Shown piece after piece: positions 1-8,238 of a stretch of DNA of 40,163 bases. Source of the stretch: JBFHFS01 sp041583495 (GTDB taxonomy: Bacteria; Bacteroidota; Bacteroidia; Bacteroidales; Marinilabiliaceae); NCBI GenBank assembly GCA_041583495.1, contig JBFHFS010000042.1:1-40163 (forward strand), given 5' to 3'. The stretch's first letter is position 1, and each line of letters begins with the position of its first letter. The notes beneath the pieces were generated by a model, which saw only the letters and a program-made list of their open reading frames with translations, did no database searches and was not told the DNA's origin. The translations under genes and the position numbers were made by a program.

Positions 1-1407
1 CCTGCCCTCTCGCAGGGATTGGTCGAAATCATTCAAAAAACGCAGAAAGCCGTTATCCAGGGGGTGACTTACGATTCCAACGGATATTCAACCGACAGTG
101 TGATGGGATTCTTCATCAGTGCCGATGGGCTGGCCATCACCCCCACATCGGGTTGGCAATATGGGGATTCCATACAATTCACCGATCACACAGGCACCAA
201 GCTCAGCATCCACAAAATCATCGCACTCCATCCATACGCAGGCCTGGCTTTGGTGCAGCTATCCACCTGGAACGAACAAAAACACACTTACCTGACACCC
301 ACCAACACCCCGGCTCCTGTAAACAGGAACATTTTGGTATTTGGCAACCCCGAAGACCATAATGAGGGCCTCTTTTACACCCAGGCAGGCAGGGCCTTTT
401 TTCAACTATTCATCCGAAGGGGCACCTTTGTCGCCGCCCAGCTGCCACAAAGCCTTCACGGGGCTCCCGTCTTAAATGAGACCGGCCGGTTCTCCGGTAT
501 TTTATTCCATCTTCCGGCTTTTAATGAGCCGGTTCTTCTGCCCCTGTCACTACTGGATGACACCCTCTGGAGGAGTATCGACCTACCCTATGAAGAATTC
601 CTGGCAAGCCGCCAAAAGATCCCTGATGCCCAACAGGGAATCGTTCAAGGGCTCTTGTATCAAATTACTGGTCACTGGATAGAATCGGCTAAAGCCTTTA
701 GCAGTTACCTCAAAATGTCACCCGAGAAGGCAGACCTATATGCGTTGAGGGCCATTAGCAGGCTTAATTATGACAACCAATTGGGATGTCGCGAGGATAT
801 AGAGCAGGCTTTCGCAATAGATAAAGCTTCTTCACTGGCAGCTTATGCCAACGCTCTTTCCTATATGCATCAACAGCTGTACAAAGAGGCCGATGACCAA
901 TTAAGACTGGCCCTGGGGACCAATCCGGCGTTTGCGCTGGCCTTCCTTGAACTTGGAAAACTTCAAGTGGCTTCCAACAACATCAAGGAGGCCTATATTA
1001 GTTTTTCCAAAGCTGCAGAAGCCGACTCCATGTTAGCTGAAGCCTTCTACGAGAAAGCCAAACTCACGCAACTTCACTCACCGGAGCCCAATACCGCCCT
1101 GGAGGATTTGCAGAAAGCCGCCCAATTGGACCCCAATCTACCGGGGGTTTTCTCCCTGATGGGCAATTCCAAAATTACCTCTCACGACTATCTGGAGGCC
1201 ATCCGTTATTTCAACCAGGCCATCAATCTTGATCCTAACGACGGACATGCCTACATTAACCGGGGAATGGCCTGGTTCAATGTGGGGATGAAAGAGAATG
1301 CCTGCAAAGATTGGGAGCTTGCGGGAAAAGTGGGTATGCCACAGGCCTTTAAACTCTTGTCGCGACACTGCTCCGAACTCCGAAAAAGTTTTCTTCAAAA
1401 CAGGTAG
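1..1407 (+). CDS. Inactive trypsin-like domain fused to TPR repeats (5' truncated)
   Basis: The frame is open from base 1 and reads PALSQG before the first TTG at 19, so the gene very probably begins outside the window. The first half (to about base 520) has the layout of an S1C/HtrA-type protease: a GFFIS.DG.AIT strand, an LALVQL strand and a HGAPVLNETG turn. The catalytic positions are altered. The TN-x-H region reads TPTSG, the Asp before LAxL is Gly, and the GxSGGP serine appears as His (457-459). The second half (about 640-1370) consists of TPR-like helical pairs, including AIRYFNQAINLDPNDGHAYINRGMAWF, which usually bind partner proteins. I infer a non-catalytic scaffold. Any signal peptide would lie in the missing 5' part. 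It converges on the thiamin cassette with 20 bases between stop codons. Confidence 0.75.
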   Translation, partial: PALSQGLVEIIQKTQKAVIQGVTYDSNGYSTDSVMGFFISADGLAITPTSGWQYGDSIQFTDHTGTKLSIHKIIALHPYAGLALVQLSTWNEQKHTYLTPTNTPAPVNRNILVFGNPEDHNEGLFYTQAGRAFFQLFIRRGTFVAAQLPQSLHGAPVLNETGRFSGILFHLPAFNEPVLLPLSLLDDTLWRSIDLPYEEFLASRQKIPDAQQGIVQGLLYQITGHWIESAKAFSSYLKMSPEKADLYALRAISRLNYDNQLGCREDIEQAFAIDKASSLAAYANALSYMHQQLYKEADDQLRLALGTNPAFALAFLELGKLQVASNNIKEAYISFSKAAEADSMLAEAFYEKAKLTQLHSPEPNTALEDLQKAAQLDPNLPGVFSLMGNSKITSHDYLEAIRYFNQAINLDPNDGHAYINRGMAWFNVGMKENACKDWELAGKVGMPQAFKLLSRHCSELRKSFLQNR

Positions 1408-1427
1408 AACCTAATCCGGATTCATCA

Positions 1428-2027
1428 TCAGACCACCCCGGCCTCCTGCAGATAACTTCTTCGCCATTGCAAATAGCCCAGAACAGACATGGTGGCATAA
1501 AACAGGAACAAGATTGAAGTAGGATACAATCCCTTATAGATATAGAGGCCCAGGGAAACGGCATTAACCACTATCCAAACCAGCCACTGCTCCAAAATTT
1601 TTCGTGCCAGCATCCAGGTAGCCACCACACTCAGAGCGGTGGTAAAGGCATCCCACCAGGGCAAGGGAGAATCGGTAAATGCTTTTAGTAACCAGCCCAA
1701 AAAGACAAAAATTACGACACTTACCCCTGCCAATAAAAGCCCTAAAGGATAAGTAAGCCTCGAAACAGGTAAGGCCGAGGCCTCCCTGGGGCCAACTCCC
1801 CGCACCCAGATATACCAGCCGTAGAAACTAATCAGAAGGTAATATACCTGCAACCCCATATCGGCATAAAACTTCGAAACAAAGAAAACATAGATATACA
1901 AGGCCGAAGTCACCACCCCCAAAGGCCACAGCCAAATATTCTGTTTAATCTCAAGGTAGAGATAGATTAAGCCCGTAATGGTCCCTAAAACCTCAATATA
2001 GTTATCAATCAGCCACTCAAAACTCAT
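1428..2027 (-). CDS. pnuT: PnuC-family transporter, probable thiamin permease (PnuT)
   Basis: A 199-residue inner-membrane protein of the PnuC family with about seven hydrophobic helices. Family features include the N-terminal EVLGTITGLIYLYLEIKQN helix, the WPLGVVTSALYIYVFFVSKFY block, LISFYGWYIW, and the C-terminal WLVWIVVNAVSLGLYIYKGLYPT segment. PnuC proteins are facilitators that import a vitamin which is then trapped by phosphorylation. The classical substrate is nicotinamide riboside, but a Bacteroidota branch (PnuT) carries thiamin. The substrate call rests on context: the gene follows the TonB receptor by 63 bases on the same strand, and both lie downstream of a TPP riboswitch. No thiamin pyrophosphokinase gene is adjacent here, although related cassettes often include one. 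PnuC-type nicotinamide riboside transport is the alternative. Confidence 0.85.
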   Translation of the reverse strand: MSFEWLIDNYIEVLGTITGLIYLYLEIKQNIWLWPLGVVTSALYIYVFFVSKFYADMGLQVYYLLISFYGWYIWVRGVGPREASALPVSRLTYPLGLLLAGVSVVIFVFLGWLLKAFTDSPLPWWDAFTTALSVVATWMLARKILEQWLVWIVVNAVSLGLYIYKGLYPTSILFLFYATMSVLGYLQWRRSYLQEAGVV

Positions 2028-2090
2028 AACAACATATTATTAACCCCGATTTCCACAACGGGAAACCGGGAATGGCACCCATAAATTTTT

Positions 2091-4517
2091 CTAGAAACGA
2101 AGCTCCAACCCAGCCAGGAAGTTGATGCCTGCCTGAGGGAAGAAGTAAGCCCATGTCTTCTCTTCATTGTCTTCGTACCAATTGCCGCCATAAGCGTTGT
2201 TCTCATACTCCACATTAAAGAGGTTATTCACCTGTACAAAAATGTTGGCCCTTTTCACCCAGACAGGTTTAACTGAGTAGTTCACTTTAAGATTATTTAC
2301 AAAGTAAGGGTCCAGCATACGATCCTTACTGGAACTGTTATCAAAATATTGACGCCCTACGTATTTACTACTCAGACTTACCCCCAACCCTCTTCTTGAA
2401 TTCCAGCTAAATAAGCTGCTTGCAATTACTTCGGGAGAATAAGAGATATGCGTACTTCCCAACGACTTACTCTTCACCTCCTCTACATTGAACCATTCGA
2501 TGGCATCGTTCCATTGGGCATAATAGGTGGAGCTCTCCACAAAATTATGGATGCGATTCCTGCTGAGCGTTATATTTCCATCCCACTTAAGCCCCTTGAG
2601 CAATTGAAGACCGCCAACCAGCTCTACTCCGGCACGATAGCTCTTATCCACATTGGTCATAATATCATCGCCTACATTATTTTTCTTACCTGTAGCCACC
2701 AGCTGGTCGCGATAATACATATAATAGAGATTAACCCCAAAGGTAGATTTTACGGAATGAAAGTTATACCCCAGCTCATAGTCAAAGAGGGACTCGGCCT
2801 TAGGCATTGCCTCCGGATTGAGCTTGGCGTTTTTAAAGTTACTTCGCGTAGGCTCCCGATGCCCGATCCCAAATGAGAAATAGGTGTTCTGACGGTCGCT
2901 CAGGGTATAAAACCATCCTACTTTAGGGTTCCAAAAATCATAAGTATGATTCTGGATCAAATCATACAAATCATCGTCCACACCCACCATCTTGTAGTCG
3001 ATGTGACGCACCTGCAGGTCGCCGTATACATTTAACTTAGCCGCCAGCTCATAATTGACTTTGGCGTAAGCATTATAGTCGGTTTTTTTCCCATTGTTGA
3101 GATACCACTGATAATCCTTCTCCACATCTCCCATATAGCGGGCCCATATAATGTTCCCAAAATGGTCCCCATCATATTGATTCCAGCCTCCTCCAAAAGA
3201 AGCATTAATTCTGTTTTTACGATAGTTTAAAGAATAAACCACTCCATAGAAATCGTTCTTCAACCACTTGCGCCTGATTAAGTCGGTTTGATCGATTGTG
3301 TCAGACCCCACCACCACGTTCGACAACCCGTAGTCGCCAAAGGCCTGATTTTCTTTGTATTGCTCGTAATAACCCGATCCCTTTGTATAATGAAGCGCCA
3401 CATTGGCATTTAAATTTTCATTTAAATCGAGCGAGTAGAACATTTGATAATGGGTCTGTTTGTAGTTATCGGTTTGGTCCCTGTAATACCTCTTGTTGCC
3501 CGTTTCGTCGGTATACTCACCGGCAGGATTATAGGTTCTGTTAGATTGAGGATCGGGATTTCCCCACCAGCTGATACCGGTATGCTGATCCCCACTAAAC
3601 ACATTAACCCTAAAAAGGCTCTTCTCACGGTAATACGCACCGGTAAGAAAAAACGATTCATGATCGGAAAAGGCATAATCCACAAAGCCATCGGATTTCA
3701 GCCTGGAGTAACGGGCATCAAAGCTAAACTTATCATCGATCAGCCCGGTTCCCACACGAATGGTGTTACGGAAGGAGTTAAAGGAGCCCCCCACACTCTT
3801 TACCTCGGCATAGGGATCCTGATCGAGGGTTTGAGTCTGAAAATTAATGGTTCCCCCAAAGGCCGCCGATCCATTAGTGGAAGCTCCTACCCCTCTTTGA
3901 ACCTGAATATTATCAACCGATGAATTAAAATCGGGCATATTTACCCAATATACACCCTGGGATTCGGAGTCGTTTAAAGGAATGCCATTAACCGTCACAT
4001 TGATGCGGCTGGGTCCGGTGCCGCGGATGCGCAAGGCGGTGTAGCCCAGCCCATTTCCCGCCTCAGAAGAAGCAACAATCGAAGGCAGCAGGCTCAGCTG
4101 GTAAGGAATGTCCTGCCCTGAATTTTGGCTGGCCACTTCCTCTCCTGACAGATTGGTCACGGCCCCCGGGGCTTTATTCCCCAGCCGGGTGGCAGCCACC
4201 ACCACCTCCTCGGCCATTATGACCGATTCCACCAGGCTAAAGTTGATCTCCCTATCTTCTTCCACGACAATACTCTGTCGAACTGGTTGGTACCCCAAAA
4301 AAGAGACCCGCAGAAAAAAGTTGCCCGGCTTAAGATTACGGAACACGTACCGTCCCTGTTGATTGGTTGTAACCCCTTGATAAGTCCCTTCCAATGCCAC
4401 ACTGGCTCCGGGCAAGGATTCACCCCGGCTGTTGGTTACCAAACCCGTTAGGGTTACCTGACCAAACCCACACACAAAAACAAATTGCAACAGGAACAAA
4501 ATCAAGCCCTTTCGCAT
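2091..4517 (-). CDS. TonB-dependent outer-membrane receptor, probably for thiamin
   Basis: An outer-membrane active-transport receptor of about 808 residues. It has a signal peptide (MRKGLILFLLQFVFVCGFGQ), a carboxypeptidase-regulatory-like beta-sandwich (about 21-100), a TonB plug (about 105-225, with ALRIRGTGPSRINVTVNGIPL and IQVQRGVGASTNGSAAFGGTIN) and a long 22-strand-type barrel ending in the usual aromatic residue (LELRF). I start at 4517, where AAGAAGGG lies 7 bases upstream and the n-region fits a signal peptide. ATG 4544 is possible. A start at 4817 is wrong because that frame runs through the riboswitch. The TPP riboswitch leader and the downstream PnuT-like permease point to thiamin or a phosphorylated form as cargo. 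This matches the riboswitch-linked outer-membrane thiamin receptors described for Bacteroides, but the cargo is inferred. Confidence 0.88.
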   Translation of the reverse strand: MRKGLILFLLQFVFVCGFGQVTLTGLVTNSRGESLPGASVALEGTYQGVTTNQQGRYVFRNLKPGNFFLRVSFLGYQPVRQSIVVEEDREINFSLVESVIMAEEVVVAATRLGNKAPGAVTNLSGEEVASQNSGQDIPYQLSLLPSIVASSEAGNGLGYTALRIRGTGPSRINVTVNGIPLNDSESQGVYWVNMPDFNSSVDNIQVQRGVGASTNGSAAFGGTINFQTQTLDQDPYAEVKSVGGSFNSFRNTIRVGTGLIDDKFSFDARYSRLKSDGFVDYAFSDHESFFLTGAYYREKSLFRVNVFSGDQHTGISWWGNPDPQSNRTYNPAGEYTDETGNKRYYRDQTDNYKQTHYQMFYSLDLNENLNANVALHYTKGSGYYEQYKENQAFGDYGLSNVVVGSDTIDQTDLIRRKWLKNDFYGVVYSLNYRKNRINASFGGGWNQYDGDHFGNIIWARYMGDVEKDYQWYLNNGKKTDYNAYAKVNYELAAKLNVYGDLQVRHIDYKMVGVDDDLYDLIQNHTYDFWNPKVGWFYTLSDRQNTYFSFGIGHREPTRSNFKNAKLNPEAMPKAESLFDYELGYNFHSVKSTFGVNLYYMYYRDQLVATGKKNNVGDDIMTNVDKSYRAGVELVGGLQLLKGLKWDGNITLSRNRIHNFVESSTYYAQWNDAIEWFNVEEVKSKSLGSTHISYSPEVIASSLFSWNSRRGLGVSLSSKYVGRQYFDNSSSKDRMLDPYFVNNLKVNYSVKPVWVKRANIFVQVNNLFNVEYENNAYGGNWYEDNEEKTWAYFFPQAGINFLAGLELRF

Positions 4518-4732
4518 CGCAACACCCTTCTTTTCTTTTAACATGGTAAACAATCGTTGTTCGTTAGCACTTAGGTTTTTATTGTTTTTCAAACATAAGC
4601 CTCCCGTTTTGATGCACGCCCCGGGCCCAATAGGCCAAATGAGTACACACAGCAGCTCCCTCACGAGTGATAAACAAAAAGACAACGGGATCCAAAAGAG
4701 AAGTTGAGATAATATACGCGAAGCAATTCGCC
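4518..4732 (-). promoter_or_regulatory. Long leader between TPP aptamer and receptor start
   Basis: About 215 untranslated bases separate the aptamer from the receptor start. They contain the hairpin at 4731-4718, a short GGCC/GGCC stem (4636-4624), and a GCCCG/CGGG pairing just before GAGGC. The last of these could form an alternative structure, but no run of U residues follows it. I see no convincing gene on either strand. This is the probable expression platform of the riboswitch; which helices compete is unresolved. Confidence 0.4.
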
Positions 4733-4808
4733 TATTCCCTACGCCGGCATTATCCGGATCAGGTTTAAAGGGTATGATCTCAGCCTGAAAGTAAGGCACC
4801 CCATTGTT
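4733..4808 (-). ncRNA. TPP (THI-box) riboswitch
   Basis: Read on the minus strand, all conserved blocks of the thiamin pyrophosphate aptamer occur in order: GGGGTGCC (4802-4795), GGCTGAGATCATACCC with the CTGAGA pyrimidine-sensing loop (4783-4778), AACCTGATCCGG with ACCTGATC (4764-4757), TAATGCCGGCGTAGGGAA ending at 4735. It is a class I single-domain aptamer with a short P3. A GCGAATTGCTTCGC hairpin follows directly (4731-4718). About 215 bases separate the aptamer from the receptor ATG. I see no clear U-tract terminator, so the mode of control (translation or termination) is open. High TPP is expected to shut off the receptor and permease. Confidence 0.96.
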
Positions 4809-4814
4809 CGGCCT

Positions 4815-4846
4815 CAAAGGTAACCGGTTTTTACAAATTTCAAAAA
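4815..4846 (-). promoter_or_regulatory. Promoter of the thiamin uptake cassette
   Basis: Minus-strand TACCTTTG (4822-4815) matches the Bacteroidota -7 consensus TAnnTTTG. TTTTTG (4846-4841) lies 18 bases upstream, as expected for the -33 element. The predicted start is near 4808, right at the 5' edge of the TPP aptamer, so the two calls support each other. Confidence 0.75.
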
Positions 4847-4916
4847 CAGAAGTTAAAACTCCCCTTCAAAGGCACTCACTTAACCATTCATTCACCGCTA
4901 AAGCCATATAATTTAC

Positions 4917-4924
4917 TACCTTTG
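4917..4924 (+). promoter_or_regulatory. -7 element of prfB promoter
   Basis: TACCTTTG fits TAnnTTTG exactly and lies 26 bases before the prfB ATG at 4951, giving a leader of about 20 bases. No good -33 TTG is visible at the usual distance. Confidence 0.5.
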
Positions 4925-4950
4925 TGCCGTAATTAAAAAAATGAAAAAAC

Positions 4951-6058
4951 ATGACTACCTCAGAGATGATAAAAGAGTTGTCGGGACGCGAGATGGCGTT
5001 AAGGAGGTATCTTTGACGTCGATCGAAAGACGATAGAGATAGAGGAAGAAGAGCTTCGCACCCAGGCCCCTGACTTCTGGAACGATCCCGCCAAAGCGGA
5101 GTTACAGATGAAGAAACTCAAAGAACTAAAAAGCTGGGTGTCGGCCTACAACAAGGTTAAGAGCGCTGTTGATGATACCCTGGTCCTTTTCGATTTCTTC
5201 AAAGAAGGAGACGCCGAAGAATCGGAGGTAGAATCCCAATACCAGAAAGCGGTCGAACTCATTGAAGCACTGGAGCTGCGCAACATGCTTCAAAAGGAAG
5301 AAGACAAAATGGGGGCCATCCTCAGGATCAATGCCGGAGCAGGTGGAACCGAGAGTCAGGATTGGGCCGAGATGCTCATGCGCATGTACATTCGGTGGGG
5401 CGAGCAAAACGGTTACAAAGTTACGGAGACCAACTTTCAGCCGGGGGATGAAGCCGGAATAAAAACCGTAACCCTCCAGTTCGAAGGTGACTTCGCCTAC
5501 GGCTATCTCAAGTGCGAAAACGGCGTTCACCGACTGGTAAGGCTTTCGCCCTTTAACGCAGCCAATAAACGAATGACCTCCTTCTCCTCGGTCTTTGTAA
5601 CGCCACTGGTCGACGATACCATTGAGATAGAGATCAATCCTGCCGACATCACGTGGGAAACGTTCCGTTCGGGTGGAGCAGGAGGCCAAAATGTTAACAA
5701 AGTGGAAACCGGTGTTCGTCTGCGTCACGCCCCTACCGGCATCGCCATAGAGAATACCGAATCGCGGTCGCAGGGTGGCAACAAGGAGAATGCCCTTCGT
5801 ATGCTTAAATCGCAGCTCTACGAAATTGAGCTGAACAAAAAGCTGGAAGAGCAAAATAAGATCGAGGCCCAAAAGAAAAAAATTGAGTGGGGCTCACAAA
5901 TCCGCTCCTATGTTCTCCAACCCTATAAACTAATCAAGGATGTGCGTTCAGGTCATGAGACCTCAAACGTGCAGGCGGTGCTCGACGGCGATCTAAACGG
6001 CTTTATTAAAGCCTACCTGATGCAGTTTGGCGCCAAAAACATCTTTGAAAAAAACTAA
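4951..6058 (+). CDS. prfB: Peptide chain release factor 2, with programmed +1 frameshift
   Basis: RF2 terminates translation at UGA and UAA. The gene needs a +1 frameshift. ATG 4951 opens a 21-codon zero-frame segment ending at the in-frame TGA 5014-5016. After CTT (5011-5013) the ribosome skips T5014 and continues at GAC 5015, reading DVDRKTIEIEEEEL, so the product is join(4951..5013, 5015..6058), about 368 residues. The slip site TATCTTTGAC and the internal Shine-Dalgarno-like AGGAGG (5002-5007) match the known autoregulatory element, in which scarce RF2 slows UGA decoding and favours the shift. The protein carries the SPF stop-recognition motif (RLSPFNAANKR) and the GGQ catalytic loop (FRSGGAGGQNVNKV). 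Calling only 5108-6058 would lose the N-terminal domain. fumC follows 35 bases downstream. Confidence 0.96.
5002..5017 (+). promoter_or_regulatory. RF2 programmed frameshift signal
   Basis: AGGAGG, then TAT, the slippery CTT, the TGA stop and a following C. The spacing from the Shine-Dalgarno-like hexamer to the shift codon equals that of the E. coli prfB signal. It acts in translation to tie RF2 supply to RF2 synthesis. Confidence 0.93.
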
Positions 6059-6093
6059 TTGCAATATTGTTCATTATTATAATCTTTTAAGTT

Positions 6094-7488
6094 ATGGAAT
6101 TCAGGATTGAAAAAGACACCATGGGCGAAGTTAAGGTGCCTGCCGATAAGTACTGGGCAGCACAAACGCAACGCTCCGTTCAAAACTTCCCTATTGGCCC
6201 ATCAGCATCCATGCCAATGGAGATCGTTCAGGCCTTTGGTTATCTGAAAAAAGCGGCGGCTTTTGCCAACGAGGAACATGGCGTACTATCCGCCAAAAAA
6301 CGGGAACTCATCGCCAGTGCCTGCGACGAAATTATTGAAGGCAAACTCTACGATCAGTTTCCTCTTGTAATCTGGCAAACAGGTAGCGGGACCCAATCGA
6401 ACATGAACTGCAACGAAGTAGTAGCCAACCGCTCTCATGTGCTCAACGGTGGGAAACTGGGCGAAGGAGAGATGCCCATTCACCCCAACGACGATGTGAA
6501 CAAGTCACAATCCTCGAACGACACCTTTCCTACGGCGATGCATATTGCGGCCTACAAGAAACTTGTTGAGAAGACCATTCCCGGCATCGAAAAGCTGCGT
6601 GACACCCTGAGTGCCAAGTCGAAAGAGATGATTGATGTGGTTAAGATTGGGCGTACACACCTGATGGATGCCACGCCACTGACCCTGGGTCAGGAGTTTT
6701 CGGGGTATGCCTACCAGCTTACCTATGGGCTTAAGGCCCTGAGATCCACCCTGGAGCATCTATCTCACCTGGCACTGGGAGGTACTGCTGTTGGAACCGG
6801 TCTTAATGCGCCTAAACACTATGACGTAACCGTGGCCAGGTATATCGCCCAGTTCACCGGGCTGCCTTTTGTTACTGCCGAGAATAAATTCGAATCACTG
6901 GCCGCTCACGATGCCATCGTTGAGAGCCATGGTGCGTTGAAACAAATTGCCGTAAGCCTGATGAAGATTGCCAACGACATTCGCTTGCTGGCCTCAGGAC
7001 CCCGCTCAGGCATTGGAGAAATCCTAATTCCCGAAAACGAGCCCGGATCTTCCATCATGCCAGGAAAAGTAAACCCCACACAAGCCGAAGCCATGACCAT
7101 GGTTTGCGCTCAGGTAATGGGAAATGATGTTACCATTTCCATTGGAGGTTCCAACGGTCATTTTGAATTAAACGTGTTCAAACCCGTGATGATTTATAAC
7201 TTCCTGCAAAGTGCCGAACTTTTGGGAGATGCCTGTGTGGCCTTCAACGACAACTGCGCCGTTGGAATTAAACCCAACCATGCACGTATCAAGATGCATC
7301 TTGACAACTCTCTGATGCTGGTAACGGCTCTAAACACGCATATCGGTTACGATAAATCTGCTCAAATCGCTAAAAAGGCGCACAAAGAGGGAACCACCCT
7401 CAAGGAAGCCGCTTTGGCTCTGGGTCACCTTACCGCCGAAGAGTTCGATCAATGGGTTGACCCACACAAAATGATTGGAACACTCTAG
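6094..7488 (+). CDS. fumC: Class II fumarate hydratase
   Basis: This 464-residue cytosolic enzyme converts fumarate and malate reversibly (TCA cycle). It is an iron-independent class II fumarase of usual length. Family marks are TGSGTQSNMNCNEVVANRS (substrate binding), DDVNKSQSSNDTFPTAMH, the GRTHLMDATPLTLGQEF block with the catalytic His, and the GSSIMPGKVNPTQAE signature, where Ser319/Ser320 sit on the mobile catalytic loop. The start MEFRIEKDTMGEV is standard for the family. It probably shares the prfB transcript, because the 35-base gap shows no promoter. A strong terminator follows the stop codon. Confidence 0.96.
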   Translation: MEFRIEKDTMGEVKVPADKYWAAQTQRSVQNFPIGPSASMPMEIVQAFGYLKKAAAFANEEHGVLSAKKRELIASACDEIIEGKLYDQFPLVIWQTGSGTQSNMNCNEVVANRSHVLNGGKLGEGEMPIHPNDDVNKSQSSNDTFPTAMHIAAYKKLVEKTIPGIEKLRDTLSAKSKEMIDVVKIGRTHLMDATPLTLGQEFSGYAYQLTYGLKALRSTLEHLSHLALGGTAVGTGLNAPKHYDVTVARYIAQFTGLPFVTAENKFESLAAHDAIVESHGALKQIAVSLMKIANDIRLLASGPRSGIGEILIPENEPGSSIMPGKVNPTQAEAMTMVCAQVMGNDVTISIGGSNGHFELNVFKPVMIYNFLQSAELLGDACVAFNDNCAVGIKPNHARIKMHLDNSLMLVTALNTHIGYDKSAQIAKKAHKEGTTLKEAALALGHLTAEEFDQWVDPHKMIGTL

Positions 7489-7510
7489 TAGTCAGTCTAT
7501 TAAAAATAAA

Positions 7511-7545
7511 AAACCGTCCGGAAGTACTTCGGGACGGTTTTTTTT
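7511..7545 (+). terminator. Intrinsic terminator after fumC
   Basis: AAACCGTCC (7511-7519) pairs with GGACGGTTT (7532-7540), the inner GAAG/CTTC extends the stem, and the hairpin runs into eight T residues. It closes the prfB-fumC unit. Confidence 0.93.
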
Positions 7546-7635
7546 GTATCTTTCACCTTTAAAAAAAGTCAGTTCGTCAAAATTTTTTAAGCATTCGTCC
7601 GTTATTCTCTTTTAAGTACAAAAAATTTATATACC

Positions 7636-8238
7636 ATGAATCGTGTAATTGCCTTCGCCCTTATCCTGACCCTATTCGTTCCTTTCATGAATTCGTATGG
7701 CCAAACCTCTCAAAAGGAAAATCCACTCGAAGGGGCGCCCATTGAAGAACAGTTTAACTACACCATAGAGAAATCGAACCGTTACGAGGAATTCCGTGTG
7801 GTGCGCATTGCCTGGCTTCTTAAATTAAAGTCCAATGTGGCCGACACCCTCAACCTGTTGCAAAATCAATTGGCCGGAAACAAAAAACAGCTGAACCTCC
7901 ATCAGCAGCGCATCGACTCGCTTAAAATACAGATAGACAAAGCCAATGTTCAATTAGACAAAGCGGTCACCGAGAAAAACAGTCTCAATTTCCTGGGAGC
8001 ACAAATATCAAAAGGTTCCTATCAAACAACCATGTGGGGTCTGGTCCTTATTTTGGCTGGTGCCCTGGCGGTGTTTATTCTCCTCTTTAAACGAAGTCAC
8101 ATCGTTACGGCCCAAACCAAAATTAAAAATGATGAATTACAAAAAGAGTTTGAAGAGCACCGCAAAAGGGTTCTGGAAAGAGAGAAAGTAGTGGCCCGTA
8201 ACCACCTTAACGAGCTGAACAAACTTAGAGGAAAGTAA
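7636..8238 (+). CDS. Membrane-anchored coiled-coil protein of unknown function
   Basis: A 200-residue protein. It has a cleavable-looking signal peptide (1-22, ending NSYGQ), a short linker, a conserved-looking stretch EEQFNYTIEKSNRYEEFRVV (about 37-56), a periplasmic coiled coil (about 70-115), one transmembrane helix (WGLVLILAGALAVFILLF, about 134-151) and a second, charged coiled coil to the C terminus that would face the cytoplasm. Similar Bacteroidota proteins are, as far as I recall, often labelled 'tRNA (guanine-N1)-methyltransferase'. Nothing here supports that: there is no SAM-binding fold and the topology is that of an envelope protein. It stands alone, between the fumC terminator and the metH upstream region. 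Confidence 0.8.
   Translation: MNRVIAFALILTLFVPFMNSYGQTSQKENPLEGAPIEEQFNYTIEKSNRYEEFRVVRIAWLLKLKSNVADTLNLLQNQLAGNKKQLNLHQQRIDSLKIQIDKANVQLDKAVTEKNSLNFLGAQISKGSYQTTMWGLVLILAGALAVFILLFKRSHIVTAQTKIKNDELQKEFEEHRKRVLEREKVVARNHLNELNKLRGK

Noticed and set aside
4518..4817. N-terminal extension of the TonB receptor to an ATG at 4817
   Set aside because: That stretch is the TPP riboswitch and leader; a normal signal peptide starts at 4517.
5126..5872. 248-codon minus-strand frame opposite prfB
   Set aside because: It has no family features and lies fully antisense to a certain gene; a codon-usage shadow.
5108..6058. Shorter RF2 starting at 5108
   Set aside because: The frame continues upstream to the frameshift site with conserved RF2 sequence.
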